Origin: Leptodactylus fallax
Lineage: Eukaryota; Chordata; Amphibia; Anura; Leptodactylidae
Assembly (NCBI GenBank): GCA_947044405.1
Contig: CAMRHE010000156.1
Coordinates: forward strand, 1,469,001 to 1,533,000
DNA length: 64,000 nt
Direction: 5' to 3'
In this document: positions 1-12,225 of the stretch, in pieces
Layout of the letters: every line of letters begins with the position of its first letter
Position numbering within the stretch: the stretch's first letter is position 1
The notes under the pieces: model-generated
What the model was told of the DNA's origin: nothing
What the model saw: only the letters and a program-made list of their open reading frames with translations
Databases searched by the model: none
Position numbers and translations under genes: made by a program

Positions 1-700
1 TCTTCACCCCTCCACGCACGACTCCCCTACCTGACCCATCTATCAAAATTAATGGAACCACTCTCACCGCAGTCCCACAAGCCCGCGCCTTGGGATAAAC
101 TTAGACTCTGACCTATCCTTCAAGATGCATATTCAAACCCTCAACACCTCCTGCCTCCTCCAAATCAAGAACATCCATCGAATCCGCTCCTTCCTCACCC
201 CTGAAACTACAAAGATGCTAGTCCACGCCCTCATAATCTCCCGCCTAGACTACTGTAACACCCTTCTCCATGGTCTCCCAGCTAACATTCTCGCCCCCCT
301 CCAATCCACCTTAAACTGTGCTGCTCGCCTAATACACCTCTTCCCCCGTTCTTCATCGGCCGCTCCCCTCTGCCAATCCCTTCACTGGCTATCCATTGAC
401 CAGCGAATAGAGTTCAAATTACTAATGCTGACATACAAAGCCATCCACAACCTGTCCCCTGCATATATCTCTGACCTAATCTCCCGCTACCTGCCCGCAC
501 GTAACCTCCGATGCTCCAAAGACCTCCTACTCCACTCTGCTCTAATCCGCTCTTCACACAATCGTCTCCAAGACTTCTCCTGTGCATCCACCATACTCTG
601 GAACTCTTTACCAAGACACATAAGACTGACCCCCACAATCACAAGCTTCAAGAAAGCCCTGAAGATTCACCTATTCAGGAAGGCCTACAACCTCCAATAA
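1..700 (+). pseudogene. LINE reverse transcriptase C-terminus (broken)
   Basis: The open part runs from 125 to 700 (191 residues). It contains SRLDYCNTLLHGLP followed by an AARLIH segment and an LWNSLPRHIR segment near the end, the usual order at the C-terminus of L2/CR1/Rex1-type reverse transcriptases, downstream of the catalytic YxDD. Related residues continue upstream, but one base appears to be missing near 90-95, which shifts the frame. The catalytic core lies off the left edge, so no activity can be expected from this piece. If the surrounding sequence is ankh intron 1, the fragment lies opposite to that gene. Confident as LINE RT, less so on clade. Confidence 0.8.
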
Positions 701-935
701 CGCTACTGTCTCCATACCACCACCTGAACAGCCTCTACCCCCACCTTCTGTCTCTATCCCTCTTCCCTCATAGATTGTAAGCCCTTGCGGGCAGGGCCCT
801 CTATCCCAGTTGGTCACTATTAGTATTATCTGTTTTGTACATCTTGTGTACCGTATGTAAATCCTCAAATGTAAAGCACCATGGAATTAATGTGCTATAT
901 AAATAAATATTAATAATAACAATAATAATAATAAC
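1..935 (+). mobile_element. L2/CR1-type LINE, 3' end, cut by window start
   Basis: This is the 3' part of a non-LTR retrotransposon: the C-terminal end of the reverse transcriptase reading frame (to 700), a short 3'UTR, then a TAA/AAT-rich simple tail (about 890-935). The 3'UTR ends in a tract around 855-910 (tgctatataaataaatatt) that recurs in antisense at 22905-23165, so both are tails of one LINE type. The 5' part lies outside the window. The L2/CR1 call is from protein motif resemblance. Confidence 0.8.
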
Positions 936-1704
936 TATGAATGATGCAGGACACCCAGAACACCTGAGTCACCAGTCATGCACAAGTCTACTTTGAGACA
1001 TTTTCAAAAATCTTCCACTGTTATTTCTGAAAACAACTCTATCCACTCAAGGAGTAACTGGATGAATTTTCTTGGCTCTCAATAAATGCCTACAGTCTTC
1101 ATCAATATCTACCCTCACATTTGCCTATGTTTTCCTTTACCCTAACTTACCTGTGTGTGAACTTAAGTTGAAGAAGATTTTCAAAAACAAATATTAATAC
1201 TATTAATTAATCCATAACTACCATCTACAAGTAAATTCAGGACCAGCAAGGTTATTTTACATTAATACAGATTACGCAGACTTTCCTTGTAAAGCGTTTG
1301 GCTCCCAAACAAATATGCTAAGCTATGTTTGCAGATCTGAAACTCAAGTTTGCTTTTTGATTCGCCAAGACAAGACCCAGACACTGACATGAGTGGAAAG
1401 AGATGCTGTATGGTGTTCCAACCTGTTCATCTTCATATTGAATCAACAATTTCCCAAAAATCTAGAACTACATTATCTATTCAGCGTTATGAATCAAAAA
1501 AGTCAATGCACTTAAGTGATGGATAATCAAACAATACATAAAGATATCGGTGTAAGCCACACAGGAGTCAAGTGCTCATGGGAAATGTGACAGTAGCAGA
1601 CACATTCTATGTTCCATCACAGGAGAAATCCAAGATTGATGTCTCCGAGGCCAGTTATGTAGAACTCACTCTGAAACTGCTGTTGATGTTTTATTTCCAA
1701 CTAT
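936..1704. other. No gene seen; unique AT-rich sequence
   Basis: I see no coding frame with a recognisable protein, no tandem repeat and no clear inverted ends. Consistent with intron. Confidence 0.6.
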
Positions 1705-2264
1705 GGGTGGGTTCACACTACCGTTGGATGTTCGTTAAAAAGGAAAAATGGACACCTATCATAACAGACATTAACTGATGTTAATGCGTCCGTTTTTTAA
1801 CTGATCCATTTAATGGATGTTAAAAAAAACGGACACATTAGCATCAGTTAGTGTCCGTTTTTTATACTGTCTGTTTTTTGCTTTTTTTTGTTTCTGCTTT
1901 CTGAGCATGCTCTGAAAAAAAACGAGGACAGTAATAACGGACAGTATAACCGACGCCCATCTGTTACCCATAGACTTTAATGTTAAAAAATAACGGACGC
2001 TTGACGTCAGTCATGAAACAGTTATTTTTCACAGGGACAATAGTCCTGCATGCAGGATTTTTTGTCCATAAAAAATAACGGGCATGTGACGGATTTGGTG
2101 TAAACGGACCCTGTCATTAACGGACACCAGATAAAATTCTATTAAACTCAATGGAATTTTTAACAGATTTATGACGGTTCTGCTAGTGTCTGTTGCTAAA
2201 ATCTTGTAATGGACAATAGCAACGGACACTACTGAAGGTCACCAGCAGTAGTGTGAACGACCCC
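1705..2264. mobile_element. 560 bp TIR element with gtccgtt-rich arms
   Basis: The ends are inverted: gggtgggttcacactac at the left, and the reverse complement of the right end reads ggggtcgttcacactac. Subterminal DNA is full of short gtccgtt/aacggac words in both orientations. It has no coding frame, so it is non-autonomous. A second copy is at 14494-15703, interrupted by another element. Flanks are tat and taa, so a 3 bp TWA duplication is possible but not exact here. Confidence 0.75.
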
Positions 2265-2805
2265 TAACAGTCTGAAAAACAAAATGTATTTGTAAAAGTG
2301 TACTGTAACAACTTCAAAAGACTGACAATATTACAGATTATACAGTACTTATAACTACACTTCTGATTAAAGTTCACATTCACAAGACATCAAATGAACA
2401 ATCCCTATGCACAATATAGCTCCTCTAACCTGACATCAATGTCCAGAAGTTCTGATAAGCTGGTAAATGCTTAAGGTTAAGGCCCCATGTAGCGAAACAC
2501 AGCTAAAAACTGCTGCAGAAAAACAGCAAAAGATAGATCATCAGTATTTAACTCATGGAAAACCCCTTTAATATGGTCATCTGGAATTTGACATGACCAT
2601 ATTAAAAATTAATAGTAGCATAATTTAAGGTGCAATTTCACATCCCTGGGGTCTCCCTACCACAATATCTAAGAATGAAGCTATGAGGTCTTGTCATTAC
2701 TGAATTAATGGATTTGCTGTGTATAGCATTATACATACCCTTTGCAAGCAGGTTTGATTCAATAATCTAGCAAGCATACAGCAGAGATAACTGGGCACAT
2801 TTACT
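2265..2805. other. Intergenic/intronic, with a MITE fragment
   Basis: No gene seen. 2478-2545 resembles one end of the Harbinger-like MITE (aggttaaggccccatgtagc, then the cagc-rich arm), truncated and without its partner end. Confidence 0.5.
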
Positions 2806-3303
2806 AAAGGGAGTTTGTCACTGGAACCAAGTATATCAACCCAGCCCTTCAGACAGTGTTTTTCCCTTGTGAATCGATGCCTTAGTTGCCGATATATCAC
2901 TAATTTTGTCAATATACAAATGAGCTCTCTGGAGCAACAAGGGTTTGCCATTGCTCCCAAGAGCTTACAGGTGCATCTCAATAAATTAGAATATCTTTGA
3001 AACGTTTATTTCAGTAATTGGATTAAAAAAGTGACCTCCTATATTTTCTAGATTCTTTACACACAGAGTGTTCTATTTCAAGTGCTTTATTTCTGTAAAT
3101 TTTGATTATGGATTACAGGCAATGAAAACCAAAATCTAATTTATTGAGATGCACCTGTATTTACATACAGACAAAAACAATAATATCTTGGCAACAGAAG
3201 CAGTGATTCACCAGAACCTAGCATATTAATTCAGCTCTGTAGATAGATAGGTTAGGGTGACCTGAATCCAGGGTTTTTTCACTTGGGAAAGACTCCCTTT
3301 AAA
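2806..3303. repeat. Inverted-end repeat (aaagggagt...actcccttt), hosting a MITE
   Basis: Left end aaagggagtttgtcactgga and right end gggaaagactcccttt are imperfect inverted repeats. Removing the 190 bp insertion at 2968-3157 leaves about 308 bp. The ends resemble those at 16881 and 17267, so this may be a family of non-autonomous elements, but I cannot fix a target duplication. Confidence 0.45.
2968..3157. mobile_element. 190 bp Tc1/mariner-type MITE
   Basis: The terminal 21 bp are perfect inverted repeats (starting caggtgcatctcaataaatt), and the element is flanked by TA at 2966-2967 and 3158-3159, the target duplication of Tc1/mariner. It has no coding capacity. It sits inside the inverted-end repeat at 2806-3303 and so arrived later. 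Confidence 0.88.
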
Positions 3304-3563
3304 GGGAGTCTGTGAACATAAAATTGTTAAAGAGTTAATGCCAGTACCTTGTAGAGGTGATTCTGCAATTTCCAAATACACCTCTGTTTCTGACTTCTTT
3401 TAGGTTTGTGGGAGTTTCATTGTCAGAACCTCCGCTAATCAGTGTTTACACTGAGTGCCAGTGTTGCCATGCTCAAAAGGCCATACTTTTCATAGCAGCT
3501 GTTCTAAGTACCTAGTATTGTGGCATGCATGCTGCAATACCAGAAAAGCTTCAAACCCCTTTA

Positions 3564-3867
3564 GACTAAGGCGCCACCTTGTGGAAACCAGCAAAGTGAA
3601 TCAGATTCTGGATAATCCCAACCACAAATGACAAAAAAAAAAATAAAAAATTAAAAAACAACACCACTGCAGCATGTCAGTTTTACCTGTGGAAACGCTT
3701 GCATTTTCCATATTTAATCCAGATTTAATAAGGAAAGAAAAAACACAAAGAAAACCGCAGCAAAAATGCAATGAAAAATGCTGCAGAAAAAAAAATGTGA
3801 TGAATTTCCGCTGCATTTTTTTCTGCTGCTTATTTTACCTGCGTTCCACAACGTGGTTGCCTTAGCC
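3564..3867. mobile_element. PIF/Harbinger-like MITE, long form (304 bp)
   Basis: The right end reads inward as ggctaaggc, the left end is gactaaggcgcc, and the element is flanked by TTA at 3561-3563 and 3868-3870. The 3 bp TWA duplication is the hallmark of PIF/Harbinger elements. Internal sequence matches the copies at 17268-17539 and 32358-32655. No coding capacity. Confidence 0.72.
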
Positions 3868-3870
3868 TTA

Positions 3871-4912
3871 ATATTCATGTAGATGTATTAAATGCAGACA
3901 TCAAGGTCTAAAACAAACATTTTCTTCTTGTTGACTAACCAAAGAAGCTTGCTGTTGGAATGTGAACATAGCCTAAGGGTAGGACTTGTAGAAACACGTT
4001 CAGTGACACAGCACATATTTCAAGCACTAGGAGGAATTGCTGAGTATTTGAAAGAAAGCTAAAGACAGCTCACAATATGATATTATAAAAAGAAAACATA
4101 GAATTAGCAATGAATTAAAAGGAATATGTTACAGTCCTGGTGGCAAGGTACTCACTTTGCTAGTTTACTGTAGTATAATGGTCAAATGCATAATTCAAGA
4201 GCCGGAAACTATTAACAGTGACATCTGTGTGAATAACAATTCTGAAGATTTTCCATAAACTCCGTAAAACATAGCCCATAAAAAACATTAAAGGCTAAAT
4301 AAGTGTTTATAGAAGTGACCTCTCTCCCATGGTAGGCCAGATCTACCCACTATGTTTAGCCATTTCATCATCCAGTCTGTGGGATTCTAGACAATTCTAT
4401 ACACAACATTTGTGTCACACCAACAGAATTTTTTCATGGAATGGAAAACTACTAGGCTTAGTTTTATGGTTATGATCTGTTACTTTGGATATTTTTTTTT
4501 TTCTTCAATCTTGTTTTATGCTGTGAGCCATCAATTCAAAATGGTTTACTGCTCTTCAAGCATAGGAGCAAAGCTTTCTAACCATACTTCAACTGATAAT
4601 TTGGATATTTCATTATACTTTTTCTAGCTAATGGCAAAACATACAATTTCCACATACACATTGTAGTGAACAAGAATAGAAAAAAAAAATATTGTCCACA
4701 GAATGGAGGCAATTTAATACTACTGGTTTATTATTTGAAAGGGGCCCCGATCTTTTCCCCAGTTTGCGATATTACTCAATACTGTCATCAGATGCAGGGG
4801 AAAAACAACAGCCCTAAGTGTTGCTTTTCAACAAACCAAAGACCAGTCCATTTTCCCTGACATATTCATTTGTGCTGAAAAAAAATTCCACAGGAGAGTT
4901 AGAAAACTGCAG
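3871..4912. other. No gene seen
   Basis: AT-rich sequence with short A and T runs. No recognisable protein or clear repeat ends. Confidence 0.55.

Positions 4913-4941
<29 letters not shown>
4913..4941. repeat. (TA)n microsatellite
   Basis: Uninterrupted TA dinucleotides, about 14 units. Confidence 0.95.
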
Positions 4942-4948
<7 letters not shown>

Positions 4949-5343
4949 TCTTTCCCAATGCTTAAAATTTTCTGGTCTTAAACTCCCAGCAAGTCCTATC
5001 CCATGCAATGTTGAATTAGTAGGCTGGATTGACATAGTTCTTGCGCATTTATGACTGCATCCAAAAGCATCTGCAACTATCTACAGTTGTACGTATTTTT
5101 GAGGAATATATATGGTGTTTTACTACAGTTTTTTTTTTCTTGTACATATGTTTCTGATATGGTTCAGGATTTGGAGCAACCCATGGTTTGGTTGGAGGGA
5201 TGTTCCTGCTCATCTATTTTGGTAACTCCATTACAAGTGAACTGAGAGACGTAAGCTTGTGCCAGTTCCTTGTTCTTGAGACAGATGCGGGTCTTAAAAG
5301 TGGGGCCTGGATCTATCAAGTATGGCATATCCTATAGATAGAA

Positions 5344-5920
5344 TCATAAATAATAATAATAATAATAGTCCTTTAATAGTCCCACAATGGGGAAATTCAG
5401 TGTGTTGCAGCAGCAAAGATAAGCAAATACATATACAACATGAACACGAATGTTCCAAGGTAAGAGGCATTACATTGATAGTAGACAGACAGATAAGAAG
5501 TAGCAGAGGAGGGGGAGGGGGGGATATAACAAGCAGAAAAATATTTCAGTTCTCTGTGTGTATTGATCTCCTCTTAGGTCGGTGTTGGTTGTACAGCCTA
5601 ACCGCGGTGGTGAGGAAAGACTTCCGATAGCGCTCCTTCTCACACTTAGGGTGGAGCAGTCGGTCACTGATAGTACTGCCCAGCGCGATCACGGTCTCAT
5701 GCATGGGATGGGACTTCTTCTTCCGCATGGAGCTTACCATGGACAGTATCCTTCTGTCACCCACCACCTGCACTGGGTCCAGGGGACTCCCAAGGACAGA
5801 GCTGGCCCTTCTAATCAGATTGTCAAGTTTCTTTCTGTCCCTGGTTGATATACTGCTCCCCCAGCAGGCCACTCCGAAGAAGATGGCTGATGCCACTACC
5901 GAGTTGAAGAAATACTGAGA
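5344..5920 (-). mobile_element. L2-type LINE 3' end, antisense, 5' truncated
   Basis: Read on the minus strand, the end of a LINE reverse transcriptase is followed by a 3'UTR that closes with gggactattaaaggactatt and an ATT repeat (plus-strand 5344-5395), a typical L2 tail. Homology stops near 5920, so the copy is 5' truncated. Confidence 0.8.
5546..5920 (-). pseudogene. LINE reverse transcriptase C-terminal fragment
   Basis: The minus-strand frame contains SVVASAIFFGVACWGSSI, then a KKLDNLIRRASSVLG segment, and ends with ERYRKSFLTTAVRLYN. This is the conserved extreme C-terminus of L2-like LINE proteins in fish and frogs. The catalytic domain is absent, so this is a dead 5'-truncated insertion. 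The frame is open to position 5998, but recognisable similarity begins only at about 5920. Confidence 0.8.
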
Positions 5921-8879
5921 TAAGAATAAAAGATGTATATGAAGGGCGAATTTCATACCCCATTTACAAGGTCCATAAATATCTGCATGAGGATCCACTG
6001 ATCAATCTGTGGCAGAAAGCCAAACAGCAGATTTCTGTCATGGATGATCCAAAAACTCACAACAGATTTGCTTATAAATATCACCTTATCAGGTGATGGT
6101 AAGTCTCTGTACACTGAAGCACAGAGTCTATTGGATTTGTCATTACGAACCCCTTTGATCTAAGCAAACAACACAAAATCATAGAACTTTTCTGTAAAAA
6201 CACCAATTCTACTTTCTAGAAAGTTTCTAGAAAGAAGAAGACAATATCTTAGACATAAATTTGCATTAGTATTTCACAGCCAAAACCAAGGGTGGATCCA
6301 AAACATGGAAGTGGTGCAAATCTTTTCATTATATTTTATTTTTTCGGTAGATACAGTACCTTTTCTGGTTTGACTTATAAACAAAACAGGATTAAGGATT
6401 GTGTTGGATCCAGAATATTGTACCTTCCTATGGTGGTTATTTATTTGAGTGTTTTAAAATCTTAAAGAGGAATCATATGAAGGCATATGGAGTGCCTACA
6501 GGTGCATAATGTGGGCCTGTGGGAACTCTTTGCATCATTATACACATGGATTTGGCATTTTCATGAAGACTAATTAATGATAATGACTTGTAAAAAAAAG
6601 TATAAAAATTTCCATTTTCTGCATTTTCTACTTTAGTCATAAACTTCTGTCTTCATGCTGTACAGTCTTTGCACGTGGTTCCCCAACTTCTTCAACAATA
6701 AATATTCCAAAGAATCAGCTTGGATTTATCGCAGGGGTGCATAACCTTTCTTTGGTAAGAGGGTAACACTGTCTGGACCACAATAAAAGTTAAAGGGGTA
6801 TTTTCACACGAAACATTTATGGTATGCCATAAATGTCTCACTTCTGGATCTCCCTCCTATCAAGAAAATTGGCATTCCCTACTCAGTACTACACAGAAAA
6901 AAAAATGGTGGCTGCATATGTATGTGGCTATCTCCATTGTCATTTCTGGAAGTTACAGATAAAACTGAGTATTTTCTAAGTCCCAATAACTACAAAGGAG
7001 AGCAGCAAACATTTCATATGGATATGCCATAAATGTTTCACATAGGAAAAAGGAGGAATGTAGGTAAAATGTATGAACTGTGTGTCAGCATTGCTCTCTG
7101 AAGTTACCTGAAATAGAATTCCCTGGGTGAGATCATAAATATCAGACAGGTGGGGATCTATCACCTAGCACCCCATTAATAAGTTGATAGCAGAAGCTAT
7201 AAACATGTGTATGGAGGCCAAACAACACAGCTTACCAGGTTATTTTAACTGCGTTATAACAATTTTTATGTCAAATATGGCTATTTATTGGTTTGTTTTA
7301 TGTTCACATAGTGTGTTGTTTTTAAACAAAGTTATTGACTACCAGGGTTTGCCCACAGTTCAGAGTTAAACTGACCTGGCTAATAAAAATAGATCTACTG
7401 TACATACCAATGTTAATACAAGAGCACATACCTACCACTGATCTGCAACTCTGCTTTTTTTTTTCCTACCATGCAGACTGCCATATGTTGCTAAATTATT
7501 CATTCATCCTCTATATACAAATAATCTTTATATATATGGGGAGAAGCTCAATGACTCCCATAAGACCAGAGAACATATTATAGTAAATGTCAGAGTTTCA
7601 TCAATGGTATGTCTGACTGAGCATTTACCATACCTTTCCTGGACAGCAAGCTCTTGAATATAGAAGGAAAGGTTACAACTTACATACAACAGCCTATGCA
7701 AATAGAACTTTAAATAAGAACAATTGCAAGTGAGGTATGGAAAAATAACATCAGAAATACACTGCAAAGTGACATATGCCATGGCTTAAAGTAAAATTCC
7801 ACTTTTAAATAACCATTTACAACTTAAATCAGTTAAAACATATAAAATGTTCAGTAACTTTGTAAATATTTTGCTGTAAATATCTTGTACTAATTCTGAG
7901 CTACACAATGTTTTCTTCTACATTCATGTCTAAAGCTAAATTAAGAATTCTGCTAAACTATTCGTGCCAAAGAGTAGTGCACTGTAGAAGTTCATATGAC
8001 ATAGGAGAAGTTCATATGACAGGACTAGCTGTCTGGTTACATGTCTACGGGAAAATACATTAACTGGGGGCTGTTTCCAAGGTCAAAAAACTAAATTTTA
8101 AAAGAAGCTATGAATGAGGGTTGGACAAAATAACACAAACACCAGACAAGCTGGAGTTTTCCTGAGACACCTGCCACTACCAGTAAATGCCCCCTTTTTT
8201 TCCTCACATAGTCACGTAGCTCATCGCTATTGATAAACTTTATTACTTGTGCTGTTCTAAAAATCTGTTTATTTGACTTTAAGGGTATGTCAGATATGAC
8301 ATGACAGAAGTCTAAAGGGGAATGGTTGTTGGTATGCGCCTGTTAAGTGCATCTGATGGTTGCGCCAAGGTCTACAGCTTCTGCGATTACAACAGTATGC
8401 AAAAAACAGCAAAACATCTGCAGAAAGAAGCAGCTATGGTTGAAAGTCAAAGCTTGACTTTGGCTTGGCTATTGCAGCACCACCATTTTATATCACCTTT
8501 GTGCACTGCATGACTGACAGTGGCCAAGGATACAAGCGCCCTTAAACTTGCATTCAATTCTGCAGTACTTTGATGTGGTAGTATCCATTGTCTTGATCAA
8601 TTAGGGCATCAGAACATCAGACATTAAACCTGACAGAAACTTAAAACTTTCTGTCTGTATCAGTCATCATTGACTGCAGTGTAAAAAAAATATGACAGAA
8701 GGAAAAAAATGCAGCACTTTCTTTTGCCTAAAGAAATGGCACTTTTTTTTTTTTTTTTTTTTTAAACACTGCAGTTAGTGATAACTGGCACAAAACACTA
8801 AACCATACACCATATTTATTACCTTCCTGTGCCATTTTTCTTGTTATTTATAGATTAAAGTAATTGTGGTATATCCATC
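5921..8879. other. No gene seen; scattered weak repeats
   Basis: About 3 kb without a recognisable protein. Near 6795 a taaaggggtattttcacac end suggests a MITE boundary, but I could not find its partner. 8743-8763 is a T run of about 21. The rest looks like unique intronic sequence. Confidence 0.5.
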
Positions 8880-9228
8880 AGGCTACGTACACATCAGGTT
8901 CGATCAGGAGCCTATGTCACAGATTTCAAAAATCAAAGATGGAGAACTTTGTTGTGTGGGATCTTTTACGGAAACTGTGCCAGACATACAATAGGGTACC
9001 TACAAAAATTATGATGATGTGGATAAACTACACTATGACAGAGATCATAACAGATACCCAATGAACCCTGTTAGGACCCCATTAAAGCAAATAGGATCTG
9101 TAGGCTCCGTTGGTGTCCGTCATTTAACAGATTCATTTAGTGTCCATTCTAATTTTTCTGCTCCTATAATGGAAAAAAAAAACAAAAAACAATACGAATG
9201 CCAAAGATGTGAACCTAGCCTTTCAGAT
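8880..9228. mobile_element. Probable MITE with gtgtac/gttcac-type ends
   Basis: The left end caggctacgtacacat and the right end atgtgaacctagcctt are imperfect inverted repeats. The internal part carries gttggtgtccgtcattt words like those of the 1705-2264 element. No exact target duplication could be fixed, so the boundaries are approximate. Confidence 0.45.
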
Positions 9229-9654
9229 ACCATTACAACTCTTTGAAGTTAAACAGCTGACAACAATAAATATATTTTATACAGTATATTACTACAAAAT
9301 TGTGCAAATATGACAGTCACTACTATACAGTACTCTATAACATAACGTTAAAATACAAACAGAATATATTATTCCTGTTAATTGCATTTTAACAGATGTG
9401 CACGATTCACTGCGGAGAGGCTCGTAATAATTAACATCAAAGATAATTATCTCCTAATTATATTTTCATTTTTGGAAAGCAAGTAACTGTTGCAAGGCTG
9501 ATCGAAATACTAACAAAGAGATGACTAGATGACAAAATAACATGCACTTTATTAGAATAACATTTTGATATAAAAAAGGGTCCAAACTTTTTAAACATAA
9601 ACCCATTAAATCATAAAATTAAAATGTAATTATCATCCGTTTTTCTGTGTATAA
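9229..9654. other. No gene seen
   Basis: AT-rich, no repeat ends or proteins recognised. Confidence 0.5.
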
Positions 9655-10454
9655 GAAGCTGTGTGTATATTTTACCGTTAAAGTGCAGAAATCAGTTAGT
9701 CTGCAAATTAGCTAGGTAATGTGCAGATTAACTGGGGTGATCCGTTAAAGCGCGGAAAACTGGTGTGATTTCTGACATTACCTAGGTAATCTGCATATTA
9801 CCTACTAGGCACTCGTTAAAGTGCAGATAACATCTTTGCTGCAACAACAGCAACGTTGCTGTATGCATAAATGAACATAATGTTATATATTTCTGCTGCG
9901 ATATGTAAAGCATCAAGTTCATACAATGACATGCACGCGCTAAGAGGCAGAAACGAATTAAAAATGACTTAACTATGCTACGCAGTGGCAGCCTACGGTA
10001 ATTATGAGACATAAAAACGAACCAGCGATGACAAGCCGCTGCCAAGACCACACTAACAGTGGAGGGAGAGGGGGGCAGGAGCAGGGACAAGCCGCTGCAA
10101 AGACCACACTAACAGTGGAGGGAGAGGGGGAAAGGAGCAGGGACAAGCCGCTGCCGAGACCACACTAACAGTGGAGGGAGAGGGGGCAGGAGCAGGGACA
10201 AGCCGCTGCCGAGACCACACTAACAGTGGAGGGAGAGGGGGCAGGAGCAGGGACAAGCCGCTGCCGAGACCACACTAACAGTGGAGGGAGAGGGGGAAGG
10301 AGCAGGAACAAGACATGATCGAAACAAACTTATGAACTTTAACGGTACGTAAGTAGCGAATGAGCACATTACCTAAGTAAAGTGCGGAAAACTCTTGATT
10401 CCGCACATTAACAGAGCAAATCAGTTAATCTGCAGATTACCTAGGTAATGTGCA
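9655..10454. repeat. Repeat with ctaggtaatgtgca words, hosts minisatellite and hAT
   Basis: Two direct copies of a block of about 35 bp (tctgcaaattagctaggtaa near 9700, and tctgcagattacctaggtaa near 10429) bracket the minisatellite. Many short words gttaaagtgc, attacctaggtaat and cgcggaaaac recur in both orientations. The sequence continues beyond the hAT insertion at 13282. I do not recognise the family. Confidence 0.45.
10031..10307. repeat. 55-56 bp minisatellite, 5 copies
   Basis: The word acaagccgctg starts at 10031, 10087, 10143, 10198 and 10253, giving periods of 56, 56, 55 and 55. Each unit carries gagaccacactaacagtgg and a purine-rich gggagagggggaaggagcag stretch. Copies differ by a few bases only. 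It is GC-rich and strongly purine-skewed on the plus strand, unlike its AT-rich surroundings. Confidence 0.93.
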
Positions 10455-11340
10455 CAGTGTCGGACTGGGATGTCTAGGGCCCACCAGTGGAATTGTTTCT
10501 AGGGGCCCACCATCAGAACCCCTGCAGATCAGCGGTACCGAGACAGGGCGGCTAAAGGTAATAACATGCCGGGAGCCAGGCTGCTCACCCACTATACCAT
10601 GTGCACCACTGCACTACCTAAACCTACTGCTACACCTTGTATAGCAAGTGAAAAGCGTGGCTCCTAGAATTGTTACCTTTACCTGTAGCCGCACTGTCCT
10701 GGAAAAGCTGATCTGCAGAGGTCCTGGCTGTTGTATCATCGTAGATGTAATATTGATGGCCTATCCTAAGGACAGGCCATCAATATTAGGAAGATGGACA
10801 AATCCTTTAAAGAGGTTGTCGAAGGAATTGGAGCAACCCATGTAGCTGGCGGGAGGTCTAAAGTAAAAAATAAGTAAATTAAAAAGCATACTCACCTGTC
10901 CCCGGCGCTCCGTTGTCTGCTGCCAGTGTCCATTCAGTCTCATGCCGGCGACTCCTTGCTGGGAGTCCTGCACCTCATGTGATCGCTAAGACCAATTAGG
11001 TACAGGATTTCCAGAAATGAGGCGCCGCCATGAGACCGAACAGACACAGGCAGGGGACAACGGGGTGCTGGGGACAGGTGAGTATGCTTTTAAAAAATTT
11101 TCTTATTTTTACACCTCCCTGGCGGCCGACACAGTGGTCGCTCCAGTTTATGGACAACCTCTTTTAAGGGGTTGTCTGGGGCAAATTTTTCTATGGTCAC
11201 TTCACTGGTCCCCCCACATAGTGGCCTCTTCACTGGTCCCCCATACTGTATGGGGAATAGTGATGGGGTCATTATATTGTGTGGGAGCAGTGATGGGGGC
11301 TAACATCCTGTGGGGGGGACATTAAAATGTGTGGGACATA

Positions 11341-11759
11341 TTAAAGGGGTTGTCCAGGGTTAATCTTTTTTATGGCCTATGCTCTGGATAGGCCATAAAT
11401 ACCTGATCGGTAGAGGGCTGACACATGGCCCCATCAGCTGTTCGGAGCCACTTCCGGAGCCCGTTCTGTACACAACACAGGGCTGGAAACAGAAAGCGCC
11501 ATCCGCTGTATAGCAGCCCGGCGCCTTCACTGCAGCTCAGCTCCTACTGACTTCAATAAGTGCTGAAATACAGTGAAGGTGCCCAGCCCTTATACAGTGG
11601 ACAGAGCTTTCTGCTTCTGGCCCTGTATTGTGTACAGTACGGGCATCAGAAGTGGCTCCATACAGCTGATCGGTCCGGGGTCAGCCCCCTACAGATCAGG
11701 TATCTGTGGCCTATCCTGAAGATAAACCATAACAAATTATGCCTGGACAACCCCTTTAA
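11341..11759. repeat. Inverted-repeat MITE unit inside the hAT element
   Basis: Left end ttaaaggggttgtccagg and right end cctggacaacccctttaa are inverted repeats, with further pairing inside (ggcctat...ataggcc). The same unit is present in the other copy at about 62970-63392, so it was already part of the element that moved. Confidence 0.7.
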
Positions 11760-12225
11760 TATACCCCCCAGGGCCCCCCTAATGCACCACACTTTAAAGA
11801 GATTGTCCAGTATAATTTTTTTCTTTTTTATAATTAGTCTGGGGGAGGTGAATCCCCCCTAGCCCCCCCCCCCCCCCAAAAAAAAAAAACATGCTAAACA
11901 TACTCACCTGTCTCCGATGCTCTGGTGTCCTCCCAGCACGGTCCGGTCCTGCAGCTCCGCTGTCTTCTTTTGCCGGAATTCCTCACTGGCTATGACGTCC
12001 CAGGTCCCTTCCCTTAGGCCACTGATTGGCCTCAGGGGTCACATAACGTCACAGGTAGTCACGTGCAGAGGGAACGTCAACTGGAAAAAAACAACAGAAC
12101 TGCAGGACCGAACTGCTCTGGGAGACACTAGGGACAGGAGAGAAAGTTTGTGGGGGGTTTTTGTTTTGTTTTTTTCACCTGCCCCTGCGTAATTAAAAAA
12201 AAAAAAAATGAAGGAGCCACTGTAT

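Noticed and set aside
10031..10307. 55-56 bp repeats as a possible CRISPR array
   Set aside because: The whole unit repeats; there are no spacers of differing sequence. It is a minisatellite.
11017..11325. 102-residue open frame with a similar frame at 63407-63706
   Set aside because: The similarity is explained by two copies of the same non-coding hAT-type element; differences are not biased to silent positions as far as I can see.
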